From the NCBI GenBank assembly GCA_903901395.1, contig CAIUQW010000154.1, forward strand, positions 1 through 6,487: a stretch of 6,487 nt of DNA, given 5' to 3'. Positions 1 through 5,024 of this stretch are shown here, in pieces. Position numbers and translations under genes: made by a program. The notes below the pieces were generated by a model. It was not told the origin of the DNA, made no database searches, and worked only from the letters and a program-made list of their open reading frames with translations. The stretch comes from an uncultured Chlorobiales bacterium. Lineage in GTDB: Bacteria; Bacteroidota; Chlorobiia; Chlorobiales; Chlorobiaceae. How positions within the stretch are numbered: position 1 is the first letter of the stretch; the number at the start of each line of letters is the position of its first letter.

Positions 1-483
1 GATCAGCTCGCCCCAGTCGCCCTGCTTCTTGCTCTCGCCCTTGATGGCCCGCGCGAGGTTGTTGGCCTCGTCGCTCACCTGATGGTTCAGCTCCTGAAGC
101 TGCCGCACCTGTTCGAGCAGCCGCGCCGACAGCTCCGTGTCGCTGCGATGCACCTCATCGACGCGCTGCCGGAACGAGTCGAGCTGCAAGCGGAATGGCT
201 CCAAGAGGCTGTCGAGCCGCTGCCGGTGCTGCTCCGAAAGCGCCGTCCCACGCTCCTCGACGATCCGGTTGGCGAGATTCTCCAGCGTCGCCTGCAACCG
301 CGCCTCATCCGACCGCCGCGCCTCGGATACGGACGCCCCCCGCTGCCGCTCATGCTCCACCTCCGCCACCAACCGCGCATTCTCCACCGAAAGCGCATTC
401 GACTCCCGCTGACTGCGCAAAAGCAGAAATCCAAGCGCCGCGATGAGGATGACGAGAAGGAGGATGACGAGGATTGAGGTCAT
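1..483 (-). CDS. rmuC: RmuC family DNA recombination protein, N-terminal part (runs off the left edge)
   Basis: Reading the minus strand from the ATG at 483 gives 161 uninterrupted codons to the window edge. Residues about 3-22 form a single hydrophobic segment (TSILVILLLVILIAALGFLL), likely a membrane anchor. A long charged, heptad-like coiled coil rich in E, R, Q and L follows (about 24-145). The visible end reads KKQGDWGELI, matching the conserved QGxWGE motif that opens the nuclease-like core of RmuC. E. coli RmuC is about 475 residues, so roughly the first third is present and the catalytic core lies off the window. In the family, RmuC limits inversions at short inverted repeats and is thought to act on DNA ends; that role is family knowledge. 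No clear Shine-Dalgarno sequence precedes the ATG. The leader shares short elements with the TIR chimera leader, and a GGGAC array lies 85 bases upstream. Confidence 0.9.
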   Translation of the reverse strand, partial: MTSILVILLLVILIAALGFLLLRSQRESNALSVENARLVAEVEHERQRGASVSEARRSDEARLQATLENLANRIVEERGTALSEQHRQRLDSLLEPFRLQLDSFRQRVDEVHRSDTELSARLLEQVRQLQELNHQVSDEANNLARAIKGESKKQGDWGELI

Positions 484-759
484 GGGTGGAATGGGGTTAA
501 TTATTCACTCTTTTCTGAAGATAGCCATTGGCGCAAAAATTACGGCAAGGTCGCGGGGTATTTCGTGGGACCAGTGGGACTTTTGGGACAATTGGGACGG
601 AGGATGGGACGACGATCAGTGTAAAGAACTGACTTCAGCATAAAGACGAAAGCGACAACGCGAAACCTACGGTCAAGCGCTACCCATCAGGCCGACGATT
701 GCTTGATGGCAACGACCTTCACGTCAAAAGCGCCTGAACCGGCAAATAATCAGCTGACT
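484..759. other. Intergenic region between the Sel1 gene end and the rmuC start
   Basis: These 276 bases separate the 3' end of the Sel1-repeat gene from the start of rmuC, both on the minus strand. The region holds the rmuC leader (484-515), a five-unit GGGAC array (566-610) and otherwise unremarkable sequence. No convincing intrinsic terminator for the Sel1 gene was found: the best candidate is a 6-bp stem at 684-689/704-709 with a 14-base loop and no T run. No credible gene is present. Confidence 0.6.
566..613. repeat. GGGAC short tandem array, copy 1 (five units, 9-base step)
   Basis: TGGGAC occurs at 566, 575, 584, 593 and 605, giving steps of 9, 9, 9 and 12 bases. Aligned from GGAC, units 2 to 5 continue with TT, AA, GG and GACGA. 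The copy upstream of umuC (6316-6361) has the corresponding order TT, AA, GA, GACGA. This array lies about 85 bases 5' of the rmuC start. On the plus strand it would read as Trp-Asp-x repeats, but nothing else suggests that it is translated. Confidence 0.75.
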
Positions 760-2349
760 TTACTTCTTAGCACCCATTTCAAACTCAAGCTTTCGCAGGT
801 TGTTCTGCGCTCCTTCATCGCCTTGAGCGGCAGCCAGCCTGAACCATTTTCCGGCTTCCTGATAACTTTGAGGTACACCCTGACCACTGGCGTAAAGCAC
901 ACCGAGAATGTTCTGAGCGGACGCAAATCCTTTTTCCGCCGATAGTTTGAACCATTTAGCGGATTCGACAAAATCTTTCGGCACTCCCGACCCGCTGTTG
1001 TATAACATCCCAAGGAGGTATTGCGCCTCAACATCCCCCTGCTTTGCGGCCAGAGTGTACCACCGTGCTGCTTCGGCATAATCCTGTGGCACGCCATTAC
1101 CATTGAAGTACAATCCACCGATATTGAACTGAGCATTTGAATATCCCTGTAAAGCAGCCAGCCTGAACCATTTTCCGGCTTCCTGATAACTTTGAGGTAC
1201 ACCCTGCCCGTTTTTATACATCATGCCAAGGTTGTTCTGCGCCTCCGCCATACCTTGTTCAGCAGCCAGTCGGTACCACCGAACGGCTTCAGCAGCGTCT
1301 TTAGGCATCCCACCAAGACCGTTTTCGCTCAACATTCCCAGACTGAACTGCGCACTCACAAAGCCTTGCGCTGCAGAAAGTTTGAACCACTTTACAGCTT
1401 CCGTCAAGTTTTGCGGCACTCCCTGACCATAGAAATACATCGATCCAAGACTTTGCTGCGCCTCGGCATTGCCCTGTTCAGCCGCCTTTCGATACCACGT
1501 CAAAGCCTCAGCGTAGTTCTGCTTAACTCCCTGACCATTGCTGTACATTGACCCGGCATTGTTCTGCGCAAAAGCATCTCCCTTAGCCGCCGATTTAAGA
1601 AACCACTGCAAGGCCTGCGCATTGTCTGCTTTCACCCCTTCGCCATGGAGATACATGAGTCCGATATTGTTCATAGCAGGCAGTGACCCATGTTCTGCCG
1701 CGTCACGAAACCACTTCATCGCTTTGGCGTAGTTCTGGGGCACCTCTATTCCGTCATAGTAGATCACTCCGAGGTTGTTCATCGCATTGACTGACCCCTG
1801 TCCAGCAGCTTTCATGTACCATGTGAGCGCCTCATCGATGTTCTTCTCAACCCCTTTGCCTTGCTGGTACATTCCGGCGATGTTGAATTGAGCATCAGCA
1901 TTACCGGCTCCCGCCAACTTTTGATACCACTGTAACGCTTCTGCGTAATTCTGATCGACACCATCGCCAAAGTAATACATCTCCGCGATGCTCATCATCG
2001 AGTCAACAACCTCCTGCTCTGCCGCTTTGCGAAACCATTGCAACGCCTCGGCGTCGTTCCGCGCCACGCCCTGGCCTTTTTGATACATCAGGGCGAGATT
2101 GTGTTGCGCTCTCGCATCACCCTGCGCTGCGGACAACTTGTACAACCTGATGGCCTCAGCATAGTTCTGTGGCAGCACCTCGCCGGTATGGTTGAGCACC
2201 CCAAGTTGAAACTGTGCCGTGGCATCACCCTGTTCAGCGCTTTTTCGCATCTGGGACAGTTGTTGGCGTGACGGGGCTTCACCATGACCTGAAGCTGGAG
2301 CCAACAGGAGCGAGGCTAGGCAAAGTGCTATAAGCTGTTTTTTCATCAT
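760..2349 (-). CDS. Secreted Sel1-repeat (SLR) protein, 13 full repeats plus a partial one
   Basis: From the ATG at 2349 the product is 529 residues. It starts [20 protein letters not shown], a lysine-rich start plus hydrophobic core typical of a signal peptide, with cleavage likely just after ASG or GEA. The rest is an unbroken solenoid of 36-residue Sel1-like repeats with the pattern A..G...AQ..LG.MY..G.GV..........W...AA. I count 13 complete units, one of 37 residues, and a shortened fourteenth at the C-terminus. No catalytic domain is visible. Sel1 proteins act as scaffolds for protein-protein contacts, and this one probably works in the periplasm or at the cell surface; the partner is unknown. 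A longer frame reaches 2484, but its extra 45 codons cross the exonuclease remnant out of frame and would bury the signal peptide, so I prefer 2349. There is no obvious Shine-Dalgarno sequence: the leader reads CACTCTCC before ATG. Units 10 and 13 share a 53-base exact repeat. Confidence 0.92.
   Translation of the reverse strand: MMKKQLIALCLASLLLAPASGHGEAPSRQQLSQMRKSAEQGDATAQFQLGVLNHTGEVLPQNYAEAIRLYKLSAAQGDARAQHNLALMYQKGQGVARNDAEALQWFRKAAEQEVVDSMMSIAEMYYFGDGVDQNYAEALQWYQKLAGAGNADAQFNIAGMYQQGKGVEKNIDEALTWYMKAAGQGSVNAMNNLGVIYYDGIEVPQNYAKAMKWFRDAAEHGSLPAMNNIGLMYLHGEGVKADNAQALQWFLKSAAKGDAFAQNNAGSMYSNGQGVKQNYAEALTWYRKAAEQGNAEAQQSLGSMYFYGQGVPQNLTEAVKWFKLSAAQGFVSAQFSLGMLSENGLGGMPKDAAEAVRWYRLAAEQGMAEAQNNLGMMYKNGQGVPQSYQEAGKWFRLAALQGYSNAQFNIGGLYFNGNGVPQDYAEAARWYTLAAKQGDVEAQYLLGMLYNSGSGVPKDFVESAKWFKLSAEKGFASAQNILGVLYASGQGVPQSYQEAGKWFRLAAAQGDEGAQNNLRKLEFEMGAKK
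830..882. repeat. 53-base direct repeat inside the Sel1 gene, copy 1 (pairs with 1154-1206)
   Basis: This stretch is identical, base for base, to 1154-1206. The two copies lie exactly 324 bases apart, equal to three 108-base Sel1 units. It encodes the segment [19 protein letters not shown] of the thirteenth unit. The other units have diverged in DNA, so this identity points to recent unit duplication or gene conversion between units 10 and 13. Confidence 0.85.
1154..1206. repeat. 53-base direct repeat inside the Sel1 gene, copy 2 (pairs with 830-882)
   Basis: Exact partner of 830-882, located in the tenth Sel1 unit. Recombination between the two would remove or add exactly three repeats in frame, changing solenoid length without breaking the protein. 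Confidence 0.85.
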
Positions 2350-2390
2350 GGAGAGTGTTGTTTTGGTTATCGATGCCTGCATGCAGAGAT

Positions 2391-2497
2391 TCCACGAGCA
2401 CCGCGCCAATCTCGATAGCCCTGTCGCCATACTGCAGCGAGAGACCTGTCGTCTCGAAATCCAGCACAACCACCGTATCCGCAAATTTCCACTGCAT
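2391..2497 (-). pseudogene. Remnant of a DEDDh exonuclease gene (first about 36 codons)
   Basis: From the ATG at 2497 this encodes a 36-residue segment nearly matching the start of the intact exonuclease at 4225-4851. It keeps [15 protein letters not shown] and [14 protein letters not shown] and differs at about five positions (for example WKF in place of RTS, LQ in place of PE). The Exo I motif DFETTG is present, but Exo II and Exo III are gone. Similarity stops abruptly at 2391, after which the frame runs into unrelated residues and ends at 2279 inside the Sel1 gene in another frame. DNA identity to the intact copy is about 83% by my count, lower than in the neighbouring UmuC-tail block. 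It lies between the TIR chimera and the Sel1 gene, 41 bases before the Sel1 start. A functional product is very unlikely. Confidence 0.85.
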
Positions 2498-2524
2498 CAG
2501 GCACTTCTGTTTATTTTATTAACA

Positions 2525-2552
2525 TTGTCAACTGTCAATTATCAACTATCAA
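2525..2552. repeat. Tandem heptamer array, four units (TTGAYAR on the minus strand)
   Basis: On the plus strand the units are TTGTCAA, CTGTCAA, TTATCAA and CTATCAA, read on the minus strand as TTGATAG, TTGATAA, TTGACAG and TTGACAA. The array overlaps the end of the TIR chimera gene: its stop codon (2542-2544) lies in the third unit of the plus-strand order. The paralogous site at 5011-5024 has only two units, a difference of exactly two heptamers. Confidence 0.8.
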
Positions 2553-3057
2553 CTCGTATTTCAATGATCTCCTCCCAGCTTGTTGTGTAGTGCGGGAAGA
2601 GCTTTTCCTGGCGCTGTTTCCAGCCGGTGCGATGGTCGGCGATGCGCAGCGTGCCCTGGCCGTAGCGCGATTTGACGGCGTCGAGCGCCTGCATGAGCCT
2701 CGCGGAGGTCTCTTGCACTTGCAGCGGCTCTGGCTCGAAGAGCGAGGTCTGGCGCTGTTCGGCTTCGGAGACGGGAACGAGGCCACCGAGAATAACTCCG
2801 GCTTTTTTGTAGGGCAGGCCGGGCTTGAAAATGTCGCCAAGCACGGCCTCCACGGCGCGGACGATGGCGAGCGTGTCCTGCGCGGCGCGGTGCATCTCCA
2901 GGACAAAATTCTTGCCAGCGTGAAAATCCCAAGCCTGAATAATAACCGTATAACCGGCCTCCTTCAGTTGAAAGGCGATCCATTCAGCCCACTGCCGGTC
3001 AGCGCCGGTATAGCTGATGAAGAAATCCTTTCTTGCTTTATTCGCAGAATCGGTCAT
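2542..3057 (-). CDS. Chimeric protein: truncated TIR domain fused to a UmuC C-terminal tail (DUF4113-like)
   Basis: The ATG at 3057 gives 171 residues. Residues about 10-59 resemble the first half of a bacterial TIR domain: KDFFISYTGADRQWAEWIAF, then AGYTVIIQAWDFHAGKNFVLEMHRA. The WDF..G.NF..EM stretch contains Glu54, at the position of the catalytic glutamate in TIR NAD-cleaving enzymes (inferred by motif, not by structure). The second half of the TIR fold is absent. From about Gln60 to the end the sequence matches residues 315-427 of the UmuC at 5014-6297, differing at about 8 of 113 positions, and keeps the same last residues and stop. This tail resembles the region annotated as DUF4113 at UmuC C-termini and has no polymerase residues. 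The join is in frame with no stop. The frame extends upstream to an ATG at 3120, but 3057 puts the start where TIR proteins usually begin. It could be a working fusion or a degraded remnant. Confidence 0.75.
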   Translation of the reverse strand: MTDSANKARKDFFISYTGADRQWAEWIAFQLKEAGYTVIIQAWDFHAGKNFVLEMHRAAQDTLAIVRAVEAVLGDIFKPGLPYKKAGVILGGLVPVSEAEQRQTSLFEPEPLQVQETSARLMQALDAVKSRYGQGTLRIADHRTGWKQRQEKLFPHYTTSWEEIIEIRVDS

Positions 3058-3430
3058 GGAGAGATGGTTGTGGGGTTGCTCATACAGATTCACTCTTTTG
3101 GAAAATATACGGAACAACAACAGAATTCGCAGCTCAACTCTTTTTGAGCAAAGTCATTAACGCAATAATGCTGCATTGCCAACGCCGGCTTAACAAGGCG
3201 CAAAAACATTCGCGTGCATATACAAAGTAAACAAAATCAAAAATTCTGACGAATAGATATTGTAATTAATATATTCAATAAATATATTTGATCAGTCAGC
3301 ATCAGCATAATGTTCTTTGGGGAAAAAGATAGAACTCACACAAACAAGTTAGTGCTGACATATATTCGCCAACAGTTCTACAACGCAATGACCGTTATGA
3401 TTTCAATCACCTGTAACCGAGGTTGAGATA
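3058..3430. other. AT-rich divergent intergenic region
   Basis: These 373 bases separate the minus-strand TIR chimera from the plus-strand PEP-CTERM gene, so they should carry promoters for both. The chimera side (3058-3100) resembles the rmuC leader. The middle is very AT-rich and holds a candidate promoter and a twofold AATATATT repeat (3268-3288). A 6-bp stem GCTCAA/TTGAGC lies at 3132-3149. No credible gene is present. Confidence 0.6.
3260..3288 (+). promoter_or_regulatory. Candidate sigma70-type promoter for the PEP-CTERM gene, overlapping an inverted repeat
   Basis: TTGTAA at 3260-3265 is followed, after exactly 17 bases, by TATATT at 3283-3288, a good -35/-10 arrangement about 140 bases before the start of the PEP-CTERM gene. 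The -10 overlaps the second of two AATATATT boxes (3268-3275 and 3281-3288) separated by CAATA, a symmetrical site that a regulator could bind. AT-rich sequence yields such matches by chance, so support is modest. Confidence 0.35.
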
Positions 3431-4168
3431 ATGAAATACAGAATACTGACATTGCTGAATGTTCTCTCCCTCAGCATACTGTTCCTGCCGGAGACGTCTC
3501 CGGCCACCGAGCTTATTACCTTCTATTTTTCCGGCACCAGCAAAACTGCCTCGCAAGCGCTTGGCGCTTTGCCGTCCGGCGCCTATACTGTGAATCAGCA
3601 ATACCAGATGAATGGCAGCGCTGTCGATACATCTTTTACTGATCTTAATACGGGCAGTTCAGCAACAGCGTCATTGAGAACTGACGGCCCGAAATATAAC
3701 GGCTACGCCGACGCGCCTGCCTTGCTTCATGATTATGGATCCTCATCGAAAACTGTCGTTGACTCCAGCAAAATCACCTTCACCGGCCTCGAGAAGAACA
3801 CCACCTATACGCTCTACGTCTATAGCCAGGGTTTCAATGATGCTACTCACAACTTCATCACCAATGTCGATGTTAAAACAACTGGCTCTTTTGCGCGACT
3901 GGGAACGCTCACAACCACTGACCTCAATAGTTATGTTATCAACCAGAACTACCTTGTGGACACCGTCAGTACCGGAAGCGATGGGAAACTGGTAATCTCG
4001 TTTTATACCAATACTGGCAGTGGCTTCAATCGCGGCGCGATCAATGCCGTCCAGCTTGTATATGGCGGCGTCGCCGTTGTACCGGAACCTGCAAGCGTAG
4101 CGCTTTTGGGTGTTGGTGGCGTGCTTCTCGCTTATCGTTCGAAGAGAGAATTGCAGGAGTCAGTCTGA
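3431..4168 (+). CDS. PEP-CTERM sorting domain protein (exported)
   Basis: The product is 245 residues. Residues 1-26 form a signal peptide (MKYRILTLLNVLSLSILFLP, then a small-residue cleavage region). The middle (about 27-215) is rich in Thr, Ser, Asn, Gly and Tyr, as in secreted beta-rich surface proteins; no catalytic motif is recognised. The C-terminus is a classic PEP-CTERM signal: VPEP at 217-220, a hydrophobic stretch ASVALLGVGGVLLAY at 221-235, then the basic cluster RSKR. In the family, such proteins are processed by an exosortase and linked to exopolysaccharide or biofilm export. No exosortase gene is in this window, so it must be elsewhere. The start is supported by GAGG 8 bases before the ATG, the clearest ribosome site here. 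It is the only plus-strand gene, and its base composition is less GC-rich than that of umuC. Confidence 0.9.
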   Translation: MKYRILTLLNVLSLSILFLPETSPATELITFYFSGTSKTASQALGALPSGAYTVNQQYQMNGSAVDTSFTDLNTGSSATASLRTDGPKYNGYADAPALLHDYGSSSKTVVDSSKITFTGLEKNTTYTLYVYSQGFNDATHNFITNVDVKTTGSFARLGTLTTTDLNSYVINQNYLVDTVSTGSDGKLVISFYTNTGSGFNRGAINAVQLVYGGVAVVPEPASVALLGVGGVLLAYRSKRELQESV

Positions 4169-4184
4169 TCGGACTGATCTGTCA
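4160..4184 (+). terminator. Possible terminator after the PEP-CTERM gene
   Basis: TCAGTC at 4160-4165 pairs perfectly with GACTGA at 4172-4177 around a six-base loop. The stop codon (4166-4168) lies in the loop. A moderately T-rich stretch follows. The T run is broken, so termination would be weak. It sits in the 56-base gap between convergent genes and could also act on the exonuclease transcript. Confidence 0.35.
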
Positions 4185-4224
4185 TTATTTCCACTCAGCT
4201 CGGGTATAGCGCGGTGCTTCATTG

Positions 4225-4851
4225 CTACTTGTCGCAGAGAGCAGCGAGATAGCGGTGAGTATAGAGCTTTTCCACCCGCGACAGTTCGCTCATCTGGTCA
4301 AAAAACAGTTCGGCGATGCCATATTGCTGGCGAATTCGCTCGATCATCGAGAGCCAAAGCTGCGTCGTCATTTCGGCATCGGCGAGTGCGCGATGAAACT
4401 GGCCGGTCTGCTGAAGCTTGGCATGAGTGACCAGCGTCTGGAGCTTGTGGTTCGGCGCGTCCTGATAGAGCCGTCTCGACACGAGCAGCGAGCAGCAGCT
4501 TTCACCGTCGTAGCTCCGGTTGGCGCGTTTCAGCTCGGAATCGAGAAAACGCCGGTCGAAGGAAGCGTTGTGCGCGACGATGTTGCGCCCGGCAATGAAC
4601 TCCGCAAATTCAGCCATCACCACTTCGCAGCGCGGCTGCCCTTTAAGCATCTCGTTGGTGATGCCGGTGTAGCGCTCGATGAACGGGCTGATCCTGAAGC
4701 CGGGATTCATCAGCCGCTGAAAGCGCTCGACAATCGAACCGCGCTCCACGAGCACCGCGCCAATCTCGATGGCCCGGTCGCCATACTCCGGCGAGAGGCC
4801 GGTGGTTTCAAAATCCAGCACCACCACCGTATCCGCTGACGTTCTTTGCAT
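4225..4851 (-). CDS. DEDDh 3'-5' exonuclease, DnaQ/epsilon-like
   Basis: The product is 208 residues with all three exonuclease motifs: Exo I DFETTG (Asp13, Glu15), Exo [14 protein letters not shown] (Asp99), and Exo [13 protein letters not shown] (His153, Asp158). The histidine places it in the DEDDh class, with the fold of the DNA polymerase III epsilon subunit and RNase T. Such enzymes use two metal ions to remove 3' nucleotides; whether this one proofreads, trims DNA or degrades RNA cannot be told. The last 45 or so residues lie beyond the catalytic domain, and no helicase or UvrC-like domain is attached. It lies downstream of umuC in the same orientation, 162 bases after its stop. The start at 4851 has AAGAAG seven bases upstream and is conserved in the remnant at 2497. 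A partial duplicate of the gene start lies at 2391-2497. Confidence 0.88.
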   Translation of the reverse strand: MQRTSADTVVVLDFETTGLSPEYGDRAIEIGAVLVERGSIVERFQRLMNPGFRISPFIERYTGITNEMLKGQPRCEVVMAEFAEFIAGRNIVAHNASFDRRFLDSELKRANRSYDGESCCSLLVSRRLYQDAPNHKLQTLVTHAKLQQTGQFHRALADAEMTTQLWLSMIERIRQQYGIAELFFDQMSELSRVEKLYTHRYLAALCDK

Positions 4852-4911
4852 CAGGCACTTCTTTTTATTATTACTCCGGCCACAATAAATCGCAATCGCC
4901 GTCGTTGTAAG

Positions 4912-4978
4912 AAATTAGGCTAAAGCCTTTATTCGTTTTGTCTTATCTGCATACCCCGGACTGAAGTCCGGGGCAATT
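4912..4978. repeat. REP-like bipartite palindromic element in the umuC-exonuclease spacer
   Basis: Two small palindromes lie 25 bases apart. The first is AGGC-TAAA-GCCT at 4917-4928. The second is a perfect 8-bp stem, CCCCGGAC at 4954-4961 and GTCCGGGG at 4966-4973, with loop TGAA. The extra sequence carrying them (about 4871-5004) is absent from the paralogous spacer, which suggests insertion. Paired short GC-rich hairpins with an AA-containing loop resemble REP elements mobilised by IS200-like (RAYT) transposases; this is recognition by pattern only. No T run follows the strong stem on the minus strand, so it is not a typical terminator, though it might stabilise the umuC mRNA 3' end. Confidence 0.55.
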
Positions 4979-5010
4979 TGTTGAGAATTTTAATGGCCGA
5001 ATTAATAACA

Positions 5011-5024
5011 TTGTCAACTATCAA
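5011..5024. repeat. Tandem heptamer pair (TTGAYAR on the minus strand) at the umuC stop
   Basis: Plus-strand units are TTGTCAA and CTATCAA. The umuC stop codon (5014-5016) lies inside the first. This is the two-unit version of the four-unit array at 2525-2552. Confidence 0.7.

Larger units (their letters stand above)
2391..2883. repeat. Duplicated block, left copy (UmuC tail + spacer + exonuclease start)
   Basis: This stretch matches 4745-5358 in the same order and orientation. It covers the last 113 or so codons of umuC, the spacer and the first 36 codons of the exonuclease gene. The right copy has an extra stretch of about 130 bases in its spacer. Breakpoints are sharp: at 2391 similarity ends inside the exonuclease sequence, and at about 2883 it ends inside the chimera, where TIR sequence begins. 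In the UmuC-tail part I count about 27 substitutions and one 3-base indel over about 340 bases. Confidence 0.85.

Noticed and set aside
566..613. CRISPR array or plasmid-type iterons
   Set aside because: Units are far too short for CRISPR repeats and spacers, and iterons are usually about 17-22 bases beside a rep gene, which is absent.
443..643. Plus-strand frame of 66 residues with a run of Trp-Asp-x repeats
   Set aside because: It starts antisense to rmuC, the repeats follow from the 9-base GGGAC step being divisible by three, and no ribosome site or family resemblance is seen.
684..709. Stem CCATCA/TGATGG as a terminator for the Sel1 gene
   Set aside because: Only 6 bp with a 14-base loop and no T run on the minus strand.
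2350..2484. Longer start for the Sel1 gene at 2484
   Set aside because: The added codons read the exonuclease remnant in a wrong frame and would put 45 residues before a clear signal peptide.
3058..3120. Longer start for the TIR chimera at 3120
   Set aside because: The extra 21 residues have no TIR resemblance and would cross the leader elements shared with rmuC. The ATG at 3057 matches the usual TIR start, although the longer form is not excluded.
2590..3147. Plus-strand frame of 185 residues opposite the TIR chimera
   Set aside because: Antisense shadow; similar frames appear opposite the paralogous umuC tail, and no domain is seen.
3132..3149. Stem GCTCAA/TTGAGC as a terminator
   Set aside because: It lies upstream of the chimera's start, the stem is short, and no gene ends here.
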